A stretch of DNA of 6,215 nucleotides from an archaeon. Lineage in GTDB: Archaea > Nanobdellota > Nanobdellia > Woesearchaeales > WJKL01. Below, piece after piece: positions 1 through 4,904 of the stretch (within the stretch, counting starts at the first letter, position 1; each line of letters opens with the position of its first letter). A program made the translations under genes and the position numbers. The stretch covers positions 1 through 6,215 of the forward strand of contig JAGVIO010000095.1 of the NCBI GenBank assembly GCA_020056025.1. The letters run 5' to 3'. A model generated the notes under the pieces. The model was not told the origin of the DNA. It saw nothing but the letters and a program-made list of their open reading frames with translations, and did no database searches.

Positions 1-2
1 AA

Positions 3-25
3 GCTTTCATCAGGAAGATGAAAGC
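3..25. repeat. Perfect 9-bp inverted repeat, 5-nt loop
   Basis: GCTTTCATC at 3-11 is exactly complementary to GATGAAAGC at 17-25, with loop AGGAA. The stem ends one base before a GGAGGT motif at 26-31. As RNA it would be a stable hairpin, either at the end of an upstream transcript or just ahead of the short ORF at 39. A perfect stem of this length can arise by chance in 6 kb, so no function is assigned. Confidence 0.5.
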
Positions 26-35
26 GGAGGTTTAA
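3..35 (+). CDS. Possible 3' end of an upstream gene (last 10 codons)
   Basis: Reading from position 3, ten sense codons (AFIRKMKAEV) run to a TAA at 33-35. The frame uses codons common elsewhere in the window (agg, aag, gag). In many archaea pfdA and ftsY follow rpl31e, eif6 and the L18Ae/LX ribosomal protein gene, so the tail of such a gene would be expected here. Ten residues are too few to identify it, and the segment also overlaps a perfect inverted repeat. The neighbouring frame starting at 2 is also open for 15 codons, so the reading is tentative. Confidence 0.25.
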   Translation, partial: AFIRKMKAEV

Positions 36-38
36 TAA

Positions 39-128
39 ATGAAAAATGAATTAAAGGTATCGAAGGGAAATAATTACAGGATACGACAAACCCATTCCAA
101 AACCCAAACCTTTTTAAGACAAAGTTAA
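39..128 (+). CDS. Possible 29-aa small ORF with strong Shine-Dalgarno
   Basis: An ATG at 39 is preceded by GGAGGT at 26-31 with a 7-nt spacer, an ideal archaeal ribosome binding site. The frame runs 29 codons to TAA at 126-128. The peptide is basic and polar (starting MKNELKVSKGNNYR), has no membrane segment, and matches no family I recognise. Its second half overlaps the TATA box of pfdA, and nothing indicates conservation. The strong ribosome site is the only real evidence, so chance is the more likely explanation. Confidence 0.2.
   Translation: MKNELKVSKGNNYRIRQTHSKTQTFLRQS
103..117 (+). promoter_or_regulatory. BRE/TATA promoter of pfdA (leaderless)
   Basis: CCAAACCTTTTTAAG at 103-117 resembles a purine-rich BRE followed by an archaeal TATA box centred near 113. 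Transcription would start 25-27 nt downstream, at about 138-140, almost on the ATG at 143. No Shine-Dalgarno sequence precedes that ATG, so a leaderless mRNA is inferred. Confidence 0.6.
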
Positions 129-142
129 TTTTATAGGCTAAA

Positions 143-553
143 ATGGACGAAAAGCAAAAGAACATTCAGGAGAAATACATGGAATTCCAGGCGCTTGCCC
201 AGCAGATGCAGGCAGCAGAAAAGCAGATTCAGAAAGTGGCTGCCCAATTGCAGGAAGTAAACAGCGCAAAAGAAGCTCTGGCTGAAATCAGCAAAGCAGG
301 GGCAGGAAAAGAAATCTTAGTTCCTGTTACAGCAGGCATATTCGTTAAGGCAGAGCTCAAGAACACTGATGACCTTATTGTCAATGTAGGCAGCAATGTT
401 GCAGTCAACAAGTCAGTTGACGACACAAAAAAGCTGCTTGACGAGCAGATACTTGATGTTGAGCAGTATCAGAAAGAGCTTAGCATGGCGCTTGAAGCAT
501 ATGCGGCAAGGCTTCAGGAGCTCCAGCAAGATCTAGAAGGCCTGAATAAGTGA
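143..553 (+). CDS. pfdA: Prefoldin subunit alpha
   Basis: This is the alpha subunit of prefoldin, the cytosolic hexameric (alpha2beta4) holdase that captures unfolded chains with its coiled-coil arms and hands them to the thermosome. The 136-aa product has the family layout: an N-terminal helix rich in Gln, Ala and Glu (about 1-50), a central beta-hairpin block (about 58-91), and a C-terminal coiled-coil helix (about 92-136). The central block includes ILVPVTAGIFVKAEL at 58-72 and DDLIVNVGSNVAVNKS at 76-91, the hallmark archaeal alpha signature. Length is typical. The ATG at 143 fits a leaderless start 30 nt from the TATA centre. ftsY begins 7 nt after the stop, so the two are probably co-transcribed, a neighbour pair seen in many archaea. 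Confidence 0.95.
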   Translation: MDEKQKNIQEKYMEFQALAQQMQAAEKQIQKVAAQLQEVNSAKEALAEISKAGAGKEILVPVTAGIFVKAELKNTDDLIVNVGSNVAVNKSVDDTKKLLDEQILDVEQYQKELSMALEAYAARLQELQQDLEGLNK

Positions 554-560
554 TCAGCCA

Positions 561-2105
561 ATGTTCAAATTCTTAAAAGAAAAGCTAAAGAACGCGGTTT
601 CTAGATTTACTGAAGAGATTGAAGAAAAAGGCAAAGAAGAGATCAAAGAAGTTATTGTTGAAAAAAAAGAAGTTCTTGAAGAGCCAGAGAAAAAAGGCTT
701 TTTTGCAAAATTAAAAGAAAGATTCACAGGCAAAGAAGCAGAGAAAGAAGAAACTAAAGAGATTGAACAAAAAAAGCCAGATGAGAAAGTTATTGAAGAG
801 ATAAAAGAAAAGAAAGAAAAAATCAAGGAAGACATCAAGCATGTCAAGAAAGAAGTCAAAGAGCTTTCCAAAGAAGTCAAGAAAGAAGAAAAGCCAAAAC
901 ACAAGGAAGAGAAAAAGCCAGAGAAAATTGAAGCAAAGAAAACAAAAGAAGAAAAGAAATCTGAAAAGAAAGAAGAAAAAGAGACAGAAGAGAAGAAACC
1001 AGAAAAAATAAAGCAAGTTCCTAAAGAAAAAGTTTCTGACCATGCAGAAAGGGTCAAAGAAGAGATAAAGATAATTAAAGAAGAATTAAAGGAAGCTAAA
1101 GAGCAGACAGCAGAAGAAATACTCAAGGAAGCAAAAGAAATTGAAGAAGTCGAGGAAATTCTTGAGGGTAAAAAACCCGAAAAGGCAACAGCAGAAGAGA
1201 AAATTGAGCAGGAAGAAAGGGAAGAGAAAAAAGGATTCTTTGCAAGATTAAAGGAAAAGATTGTCACAAAGAAGATTGACGAAAAGCAGTTTGACGATAT
1301 GTTCTGGGAGCTAGAAGTTGGCTTATTGGAAAACAATGTGGCAGTTGAAGTGATTGAAAAGATAAAATCAGACCTTAAGAAAAAGCTTGTAGCTGTTCCA
1401 TTAAAGAGAGGAGAAATAGAAAATATAATTGCAGAATCATTGAAAGGGACAATAGAAGGCCTCTTTAAGGCAGAAAAAATCAATTTGATAGAAAAAGCAA
1501 AGCACAAAAAGCCGTTTGTAATCTGTTTTGTCGGCATTAACGGTTCTGGAAAAACAACAAGCATTGCTAAAATGGCAAACCTGTTCCAAAAAAATCATTT
1601 GAAAGTTGTCATGGCAGCAGCAGACACATTCAGGGCAGCTGCAATTGACCAGCTGCAGGTCCATGCAGACAAACTTGGAGTGAAGATGATAAGGCATGAT
1701 TACGGAAGCGATCCGGCTGCTGTCGCATTTGATGCAATTGCCCATGCAAAAGCAAAAGGCGTTGATGTTGTTCTAATAGACACAGCTGGACGAATGCACT
1801 CAAACGAGAATCTCATGGACGAGATGGAAAAGATAATTCGTGTAGCAAAGCCAGACTTCAAAATATTTGTAGGAGAAAGTATAACTGGCAATGACTGCAC
1901 AGAGCAGGCAAAAGCATTCAATGAAGCAATCGGCATTGATGGTATAATCTTAAGCAAAGCAGACATTGACGAAAAAGGCGGAGCAGCTGTCTCAGTAAGC
2001 TATGTGACAGGCAAACCAATAATTTATCTTGGCACAGGCCAGGGTTATGATGATCTGAAGGAGTTTGATGCAGAAGAGATAATGAGAAACCTGGGTTTTG
2101 AGTGA
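561..2105 (+). CDS. ftsY: Signal recognition particle receptor FtsY
   Basis: FtsY is the membrane-docking SRP receptor GTPase; it pairs with SRP54 to deliver ribosomes to the Sec translocon. The 514-aa product has a Lys/Glu-rich region to about residue 222, an N domain at about 224-310 and a G domain at about 317-514. Visible motifs are the P-loop GINGSGKTT (325-333), DTFRAAA (355-361), DTAGR (407-411), SKADIDEKGG (465-474, Ser replacing the usual Thr of G4) and GTGQGYDDL (491-499). The N-terminus MFKFLKEKLK resembles other archaeal FtsY. KKGFFARLKEKI (223-234) matches the amphipathic lipid-binding helix that precedes the NG domain, and a near copy, KKGFFAKLKERF, lies at 44-55. The K/E tract is probably extended or helical and strongly acidic-basic mixed. 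The start ATG lies 7 nt after pfdA, and the next gene follows by 4 nt. The catalytic motifs look intact, so the receptor should be functional. Confidence 0.97.
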   Translation: MFKFLKEKLKNAVSRFTEEIEEKGKEEIKEVIVEKKEVLEEPEKKGFFAKLKERFTGKEAEKEETKEIEQKKPDEKVIEEIKEKKEKIKEDIKHVKKEVKELSKEVKKEEKPKHKEEKKPEKIEAKKTKEEKKSEKKEEKETEEKKPEKIKQVPKEKVSDHAERVKEEIKIIKEELKEAKEQTAEEILKEAKEIEEVEEILEGKKPEKATAEEKIEQEEREEKKGFFARLKEKIVTKKIDEKQFDDMFWELEVGLLENNVAVEVIEKIKSDLKKKLVAVPLKRGEIENIIAESLKGTIEGLFKAEKINLIEKAKHKKPFVICFVGINGSGKTTSIAKMANLFQKNHLKVVMAAADTFRAAAIDQLQVHADKLGVKMIRHDYGSDPAAVAFDAIAHAKAKGVDVVLIDTAGRMHSNENLMDEMEKIIRVAKPDFKIFVGESITGNDCTEQAKAFNEAIGIDGIILSKADIDEKGGAAVSVSYVTGKPIIYLGTGQGYDDLKEFDAEEIMRNLGFE

Positions 2106-2109
2106 GAAA

Positions 2110-2544
2110 ATGTTTGAGGTAAAGGTTTCGTCAAACATCGGCGATATTGTAAAAGCTCTTCAGTCTGACGAACTTCTTTCGGCAAAGATAGTTCCTGCTC
2201 CAGATTCGGAAAAGAACAGGGATATTTACAGGATCAGGCTTGACATTCCCCTTAATTCAGATGAGGATAATGCCTTTGCAGGGCTTGAAAGAGTCATGCA
2301 TCAGAACATACCTGCTGCTGTGCTGAAAAGGCATGACGGGCATTATCTTGCAACTGTCCTTCTTGATGAAAATAATTACGATGAAGCAGACATTGGCATA
2401 GTAACGCCGAGGATTGAAAGGCTGAAGGAGATATTTTTAAGATATACTAAATCAAGTGAGCCCAGCGCAGCAGACGAGATAAGAGGTTTGTTTTTGCACA
2501 TCTGCTATAGTTATTCACATATAATCCGCCAGTTTCTTCCGTAG
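2110..2544 (+). CDS. Unrecognised 144-aa soluble protein in the ftsY operon
   Basis: I do not recognise this protein. The ATG at 2110, 4 nt after the ftsY stop, is preferred over a TTG at 2098 that would overlap ftsY; translation is probably coupled. The product starts MFEVKVSSNIGDIVKALQ and has an alternating beta/helix look: a likely strand (1-8), a helix (about 10-24), then strands around 38-46 and 79-85. It ends in a helical region (about 100-112) and a hydrophobic/aromatic tail with HICYSYSHIIR at 130-140. There is no membrane segment, no metal-binding Cys cluster and no nucleotide-binding loop. Its position behind pfdA and ftsY suggests a role near translation or protein targeting, but this is inference only. 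A T-rich stretch and a new TATA box follow its stop. Confidence 0.8.
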   Translation: MFEVKVSSNIGDIVKALQSDELLSAKIVPAPDSEKNRDIYRIRLDIPLNSDEDNAFAGLERVMHQNIPAAVLKRHDGHYLATVLLDENNYDEADIGIVTPRIERLKEIFLRYTKSSEPSAADEIRGLFLHICYSYSHIIRQFLP

Positions 2545-2560
2545 CGAAACACTTATATAC
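2544..2560 (+). promoter_or_regulatory. TATA promoter of the membrane-protein cluster
   Basis: GCGAAACA followed by CTTATATAC (TATA at 2552-2560, centre about 2556) predicts a start site near 2580. That lies downstream of the ATG at 2575 and 5-10 nt ahead of the Shine-Dalgarno at 2586, so it helps choose the start at 2599. Confidence 0.6.
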
Positions 2561-2562
2561 CT

Positions 2563-2574
2563 GTTTTTATTTTA
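2563..2574 (+). terminator. T-rich tract after the pfdA-ftsY operon
   Basis: TTTTTATTTTA begins about 19 nt after the stop of the 2110-2544 gene. Oligo-T tracts are enough to terminate archaeal transcription. It also lies between the next TATA box and its start site, so it could simply be AT-rich initiator sequence. Confidence 0.35.
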
Positions 2575-2585
2575 ATGTCTTTAAA

Positions 2586-2591
2586 GAGGTG
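2586..2591 (+). promoter_or_regulatory. Shine-Dalgarno that sets the start at 2599
   Basis: GAGGTG at 2586-2591 is a perfect match to the archaeal anti-Shine-Dalgarno. The spacer to the ATG at 2599 is 7 nt. The ATG at 2593 is too close (1 nt), and the one at 2575 lies upstream of the site and of the predicted transcript start. Confidence 0.65.
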
Positions 2592-2598
2592 TATGATT

Positions 2599-2961
2599 AT
2601 GGTTGACAGGGTCAAAAACATTATTCCAAAGCCGCATAAGGTAAAGGTTTCTGTTGCACACAGCAGGATTCCTGTTGTATTGGGCGCAGTCGGCGGAATA
2701 CTGACAATCCTTATTGCAGTGATAATATTTTCAAGCTGGAGCAAGCTCAATTTTGCATTTATCATGTTCGGCATCTGGGGATTATTCTCAGGAATTGCAA
2801 TGGTATATGCGTCTATTCTGCTTAAGCGAGAGCATACATTCAGGCTTGGCTCAAGATTATTGATAATATTAAGCATTATTGCAATGATTCCAGGCATGTT
2901 TGTAGGCCCAATAATCGGGCTGGTTGCCGGATTATTGACACACGTCAGAAAGATGATTTAG
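2599..2961 (+). CDS. Small multi-span membrane protein, family not assigned
   Basis: This is a 120-aa integral membrane protein starting MVDRVKNIIPKPHKVKV. The basic N-terminal segment (residues 1-22) is probably cytosolic. Hydrophobic spans are seen at about 24-44 (rich in Gly, Ile and Val) and 52-74. A third stretch at about 86-114 has a Pro-Gly hinge near 98-99 and could be one long or two short helices. The loop between the last spans is basic (KREHTFR, 76-82). The sequence resembles small DUF-type bacterial and archaeal membrane proteins, but I cannot name the family with certainty. It heads a cluster of three small membrane genes. Its stop codon overlaps the Shine-Dalgarno of the next gene, indicating co-transcription and coupled translation. 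An in-frame ATG at 2575 would add 8 residues but is disfavoured by the promoter and ribosome site. Confidence 0.8.
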   Translation: MVDRVKNIIPKPHKVKVSVAHSRIPVVLGAVGGILTILIAVIIFSSWSKLNFAFIMFGIWGLFSGIAMVYASILLKREHTFRLGSRLLIILSIIAMIPGMFVGPIIGLVAGLLTHVRKMI

Positions 2962-2970
2962 GGTGAATTT

Positions 2971-3318
2971 ATGTCTGAGAACAAAGACCAGGAAAAAACA
3001 GTCGCAATATTAAGCTATTTTTTGATAGGGATAATATGGTATTTTGTTGACGAAAAAATAAAAAAGAGCAGTTTTGTGAAGTATCATGTAAAGCAGGCAA
3101 TCAATATGTTTGTCATTGGGATTGCATTGTCACTTGCATTTTCATTTGTATCTATGATGCTGTTTTTCATCATGATTCCGATATTCTATACACTGTCCAG
3201 GCTGTTTGGATTGGCATTGACTGTATTATGGGTATTCGGCATAGTATATGCTGCGCAGGGCAAGGAGAAGCCTGTTCCTCTGATCGGAGAATTCGCAGAC
3301 AAATACCTTAAATTTTAA
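2971..3318 (+). CDS. DUF4870 / Tic20-like small membrane protein
   Basis: This 115-aa membrane protein resembles the DUF4870 (Tic20-like) family, whose molecular role is not established. Family-like features are the N-terminal span after a short charged leader (about 11-26) and the segment FVKYHVKQAIN (35-45), matching the conserved 'F(V/A)R(F/Y)HAxQA(L/I)N' core. A long hydrophobic region (about 44-72), a last span (about 79-95) and a C-terminal GKEKPVPLIGEFADKY tail also fit. Length is typical. The ATG at 2971 is preceded by GGGTG at 2961-2965 with a 5-nt spacer, and that site overlaps the stop codon of the previous gene. It is therefore probably translated from the same mRNA. Confidence in the family is good; function is unknown. 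Confidence 0.85.
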   Translation: MSENKDQEKTVAILSYFLIGIIWYFVDEKIKKSSFVKYHVKQAINMFVIGIALSLAFSFVSMMLFFIMIPIFYTLSRLFGLALTVLWVFGIVYAAQGKEKPVPLIGEFADKYLKF

Positions 3319-3323
3319 GAAAA

Positions 3324-3333
3324 TTTATAAATA
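3324..3333 (+). promoter_or_regulatory. TATA box ahead of the DUF4190-like gene
   Basis: TTTATAAATA lies 6 nt after the DUF4870 stop. Its centre (about 3328) predicts a start near 3353, leaving a leader of about 12 nt that is essentially the Shine-Dalgarno (GAGGGTGA at 3353-3360). The third membrane gene can thus be transcribed separately from the first two. Confidence 0.5.
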
Positions 3334-3364
3334 AATATAACAAAACAAACAAGAGGGTGATTAT

Positions 3365-3628
3365 ATGGCAGAAAAATCAAATGCAATGGGAGTTACGAGC
3401 CTGGTATTGGGAATAGTAAGCGTTGTTTTTTGCTGGGTTCCGATATTAGGATTGGCATCAGGAATAGTTGGCCTTATCTTGGCTATTAAGCAAAAGAAAC
3501 TTGCTCCAAACGGCATAGCTACAGCCGGACTAATTATCAGTATAGTTGGGCTGGTATTCTCAGGAATATACAATATATTCTGGATGTTCTTCGGAGCAAT
3601 CTTTGGAGCAGCATTAGCTAGCCTTTAA
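3365..3628 (+). CDS. DUF4190-like small membrane protein
   Basis: The 87-aa product is almost wholly hydrophobic after a short polar start (MAEKSNAMG). Its core reads as the DUF4190 pattern: a first span with SLVLGIVSVVFCW (12-24), a second with LGLASGIVGLILAIKQKK (28-45), then APNGIATAGLIISIVGLV (47-64) and a final aromatic-rich stretch (about 66-84). The xGIATAGLIxSIxG block is the most family-like part. Function of DUF4190 proteins is unknown. The start ATG at 3365 has GAGGGTGA just upstream (GGTG at 3356-3359, 5-nt spacer). A T-rich terminator follows the stop, closing the three-gene membrane cluster. Confidence 0.85.
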   Translation: MAEKSNAMGVTSLVLGIVSVVFCWVPILGLASGIVGLILAIKQKKLAPNGIATAGLIISIVGLVFSGIYNIFWMFFGAIFGAALASL

Positions 3629-3640
3629 GCCTGCTTAATA

Positions 3641-3654
3641 TTTTTCTTTTTTTT
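3641..3654 (+). terminator. Oligo-T terminator of the membrane-gene cluster
   Basis: TTTTTCTTTTTTTT begins 13 nt after the stop at 3628, with no hairpin. This is the standard archaeal intrinsic terminator form. The converging helicase gene ends at 3685, so the tract isolates the two convergent units on the plus strand only. Confidence 0.6.
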
Positions 3655-3684
3655 AATTTCTAATTTAAGCTTAATTTCAATTTT

Positions 3685-4347
3685 TTATTCAAACTCAACT
3701 TCATTCTTGTAGCAGATGCCTTTGTGAAGCTCAACAGGCCTCCAGCTGTCTATAACCAGATTCGCATTCAGCCATTTGGCAAGGTCTTTTGGATTTCCTA
3801 TTGTTGCAGAAAGAGCAATCAGCTGCAGATTTGGAAGAATGTCTTTCAGCATTGTAATCAGGATTTCCAATGTAGGCCCTCTGTGGGGGTCATTAAGCAG
3901 ATGGATCTCATCAACAACAACTGTTGCAACTTTTGAAAGCCATTCTGCCTTGTGCCTGATCAGAGAGTCAAGCTTTTCTGCTGTGCATACAACAAGATCA
4001 TATCCGCTGAGGTAATTATCAGTGCTGTCAAGGTCTCCTATGGACAATGCAATCTTCAAGTATGAACTGTATCTTTTCTTGAAATCCTTGAATTTCTCGT
4101 TTGCCAAAGCTTTCAGCGGAACAATGTAGATTGCTTTTCCTTTGTTTTCAAGAATATTCTTTACCATTGCAAGCTCTGCAATCAGTGTTTTTCCAGAAGC
4201 AGTCGGAGTGCAGACCAGAAGATTTTTTTTCTCGAGCAATCCTGCATTTATTGACTTTACCTGGGCTGGCCTGAATTCCTCAATATCAGGAAGCAATGAA
4301 TTGTACAATGGCTGGGGAATCCTGTCTTTGATATCATCAAGTTTCAT
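3685..4347 (-). CDS. Hel308/Ski2-like helicase, RecA1 domain only (split or truncated)
   Basis: This is the ATPase half-domain of a superfamily 2 helicase of the Hel308/Ski2 type, which unwinds lagging strands at stalled forks. From the ATG at 4347 the product has 220 aa. It carries FRPAQ (25-29, Q-motif-like), motif I TPTASGKT (47-54), Ia PLKALANEK (77-85), CTAEKLDSLIR (121-131), motif II DEIH (146-149) and motif III SAT (180-182). It then reads GNPKDLAKWL and SWRPVELHKG (201-210), typical of Hel308. It stops right at the linker to RecA2. Motifs IV-VI and the winged-helix, ratchet and helix-loop-helix domains are absent; full Hel308 is about 700 aa. Downstream minus-strand sequence is AT-rich and has no continuation in any frame. 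The ATG at 4347 is chosen because a TATA box lies 27 nt upstream (leaderless); an in-frame ATG at 4416 would lie upstream of that promoter. Confidence 0.88.
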   Translation of the reverse strand: MKLDDIKDRIPQPLYNSLLPDIEEFRPAQVKSINAGLLEKKNLLVCTPTASGKTLIAELAMVKNILENKGKAIYIVPLKALANEKFKDFKKRYSSYLKIALSIGDLDSTDNYLSGYDLVVCTAEKLDSLIRHKAEWLSKVATVVVDEIHLLNDPHRGPTLEILITMLKDILPNLQLIALSATIGNPKDLAKWLNANLVIDSWRPVELHKGICYKNEVEFE

Positions 4348-4369
4348 AATATTGGCAAATCCTGTGCTG

Positions 4370-4378
4370 TTTATAAAA
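4370..4378 (-). promoter_or_regulatory. TATA box of the helicase gene (leaderless)
   Basis: On the minus strand the sequence reads TTTTATAAA, with its centre near 4374, 27 nt before the ATG at 4347. No Shine-Dalgarno is seen, so a leaderless transcript is inferred. It lies about 22 bp from the plus-strand TATA box of the divergent gene, so the two BRE regions adjoin at 4379-4391. Confidence 0.55.
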
Positions 4379-4390
4379 TTTGTCAGCAAA

Positions 4391-4400
4391 CCTTTAAATA
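4391..4400 (+). promoter_or_regulatory. TATA box of the 4423 gene (leaderless)
   Basis: CCTTTAAATA, preceded by AGCAAA, is a good archaeal BRE/TATA pair centred near 4396. The predicted start is on the ATG at 4423. This supports ATG 4423 over a TTG at 4408. Confidence 0.6.
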
Positions 4401-4422
4401 ATAGTATTTGTTTCATAACAAT

Positions 4423-4770
4423 ATGGCAGAATTAAAAGGCAGGGTTACATCAGCAAGGGAGCAGCAGGGATATGTCTGGCTGCATGCCCGTTCAAGGAAC
4501 AGCTCTGGCTGGGTTTCTTTGGAGCAGAATATTTTTGACACTGAATTCAAGAGAGAACTGCTTGAGAAGATTCACGGAAAGCATAACAAAAACATCGAGC
4601 AGCAGCTCCATAAGCTTGAGAAAGAAAGAGCAGAGCTGATGAAAAAGGAAAACACCCAGCCGCAGATGATACATATAGAGCAGAAGATACACGCACTGAG
4701 AAGCCTGCTGAAAAAAACAATCCAGCCGCATGAGCTGATTGGAAAAGAGATAAGGATAAGGCTGAGGTAG
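4423..4770 (+). CDS. Unrecognised 115-aa coiled-coil protein
   Basis: I do not recognise this family. The product begins MAELKGRVTSAREQQGYVWL, possibly a small beta-rich head with three Trp (19, 30 and neighbours), including NSSGWVSLEQN at 26-36. It then becomes helical and highly charged: about 54-77 (KHNKNIEQQLHKLEKERAEL) and about 80-99 form a probable antiparallel coiled-coil hairpin broken by TQPQ (78-81). It ends with a basic GKEIRIRLR tail (107-115). No signal peptide, membrane span or metal site is visible. The basic tail and coiled coil would suit nucleic-acid or protein contact, but that is speculation. It is divergently transcribed from the helicase fragment with a 75-bp shared promoter region, so linked regulation is possible. 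Confidence 0.78.
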   Translation: MAELKGRVTSAREQQGYVWLHARSRNSSGWVSLEQNIFDTEFKRELLEKIHGKHNKNIEQQLHKLEKERAELMKKENTQPQMIHIEQKIHALRSLLKKTIQPHELIGKEIRIRLR

Positions 4771-4782
4771 CCAATTCCAAAA

Positions 4783-4816
4783 CCTTTAAATAGGATGTTT
4801 GTTATATAATTTATAT
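4783..4816 (+). promoter_or_regulatory. Promoter region of the PAC2-family gene
   Basis: CCTTTAAATAGG at 4783-4794 is the best TATA box (predicted start near 4813). A second AT-rich box, TTATATAATTTATA at 4802-4815, would start near 4835. Either way the transcript carries a 70-90-nt leader, unlike the other genes here. Confidence 0.5.
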
Positions 4817-4892
4817 CAAAATCAAAAAGCAGCATAAATCAAAAACATAAAGCAAAAGGCAATACGTATTAAAAGAGAATATAAATAAAAAA

Positions 4893-4897
4893 GAGGT
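4893..4897 (+). promoter_or_regulatory. Shine-Dalgarno of the PAC2-family gene
   Basis: GAGGT lies 7 nt before the ATG at 4905 in an otherwise A-rich, C- and G-poor leader. It fixes the start at 4905. Confidence 0.65.
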
Positions 4898-4904
4898 AGA
4901 CACA

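Noticed and set aside
14..24. Box C-like AAGATGA, hinting at a C/D sRNA
   Set aside because: No CTGA D box, C' or D' element lies at suitable spacing downstream, and the motif is one arm of the 9-bp inverted repeat.
554..1564. Long minus-strand frame (336 aa), rich in Ser and Phe
   Set aside because: It is the antisense shadow of the Lys/Glu-rich part of ftsY; the low-complexity Ser/Phe composition follows from complementing GAA/AAA codons.
2098..2109. TTG start for the gene after ftsY
   Set aside because: It would overlap the ftsY C-terminus; the ATG at 2110 is an ordinary start with a 4-nt gap.
3685..4347. Helicase interrupted by an intein or frameshift
   Set aside because: No splicing motifs are present, and no RecA2 homology appears in any minus-strand frame after the stop; the next gene on the other strand begins its terminator there.
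4348..4416. Upstream ATG at 4416 extending the helicase by 23 residues
   Set aside because: The extension would lie upstream of the minus-strand TATA box at 4370-4378, has no helicase-like sequence, and would leave only 6 bp to the divergent start.
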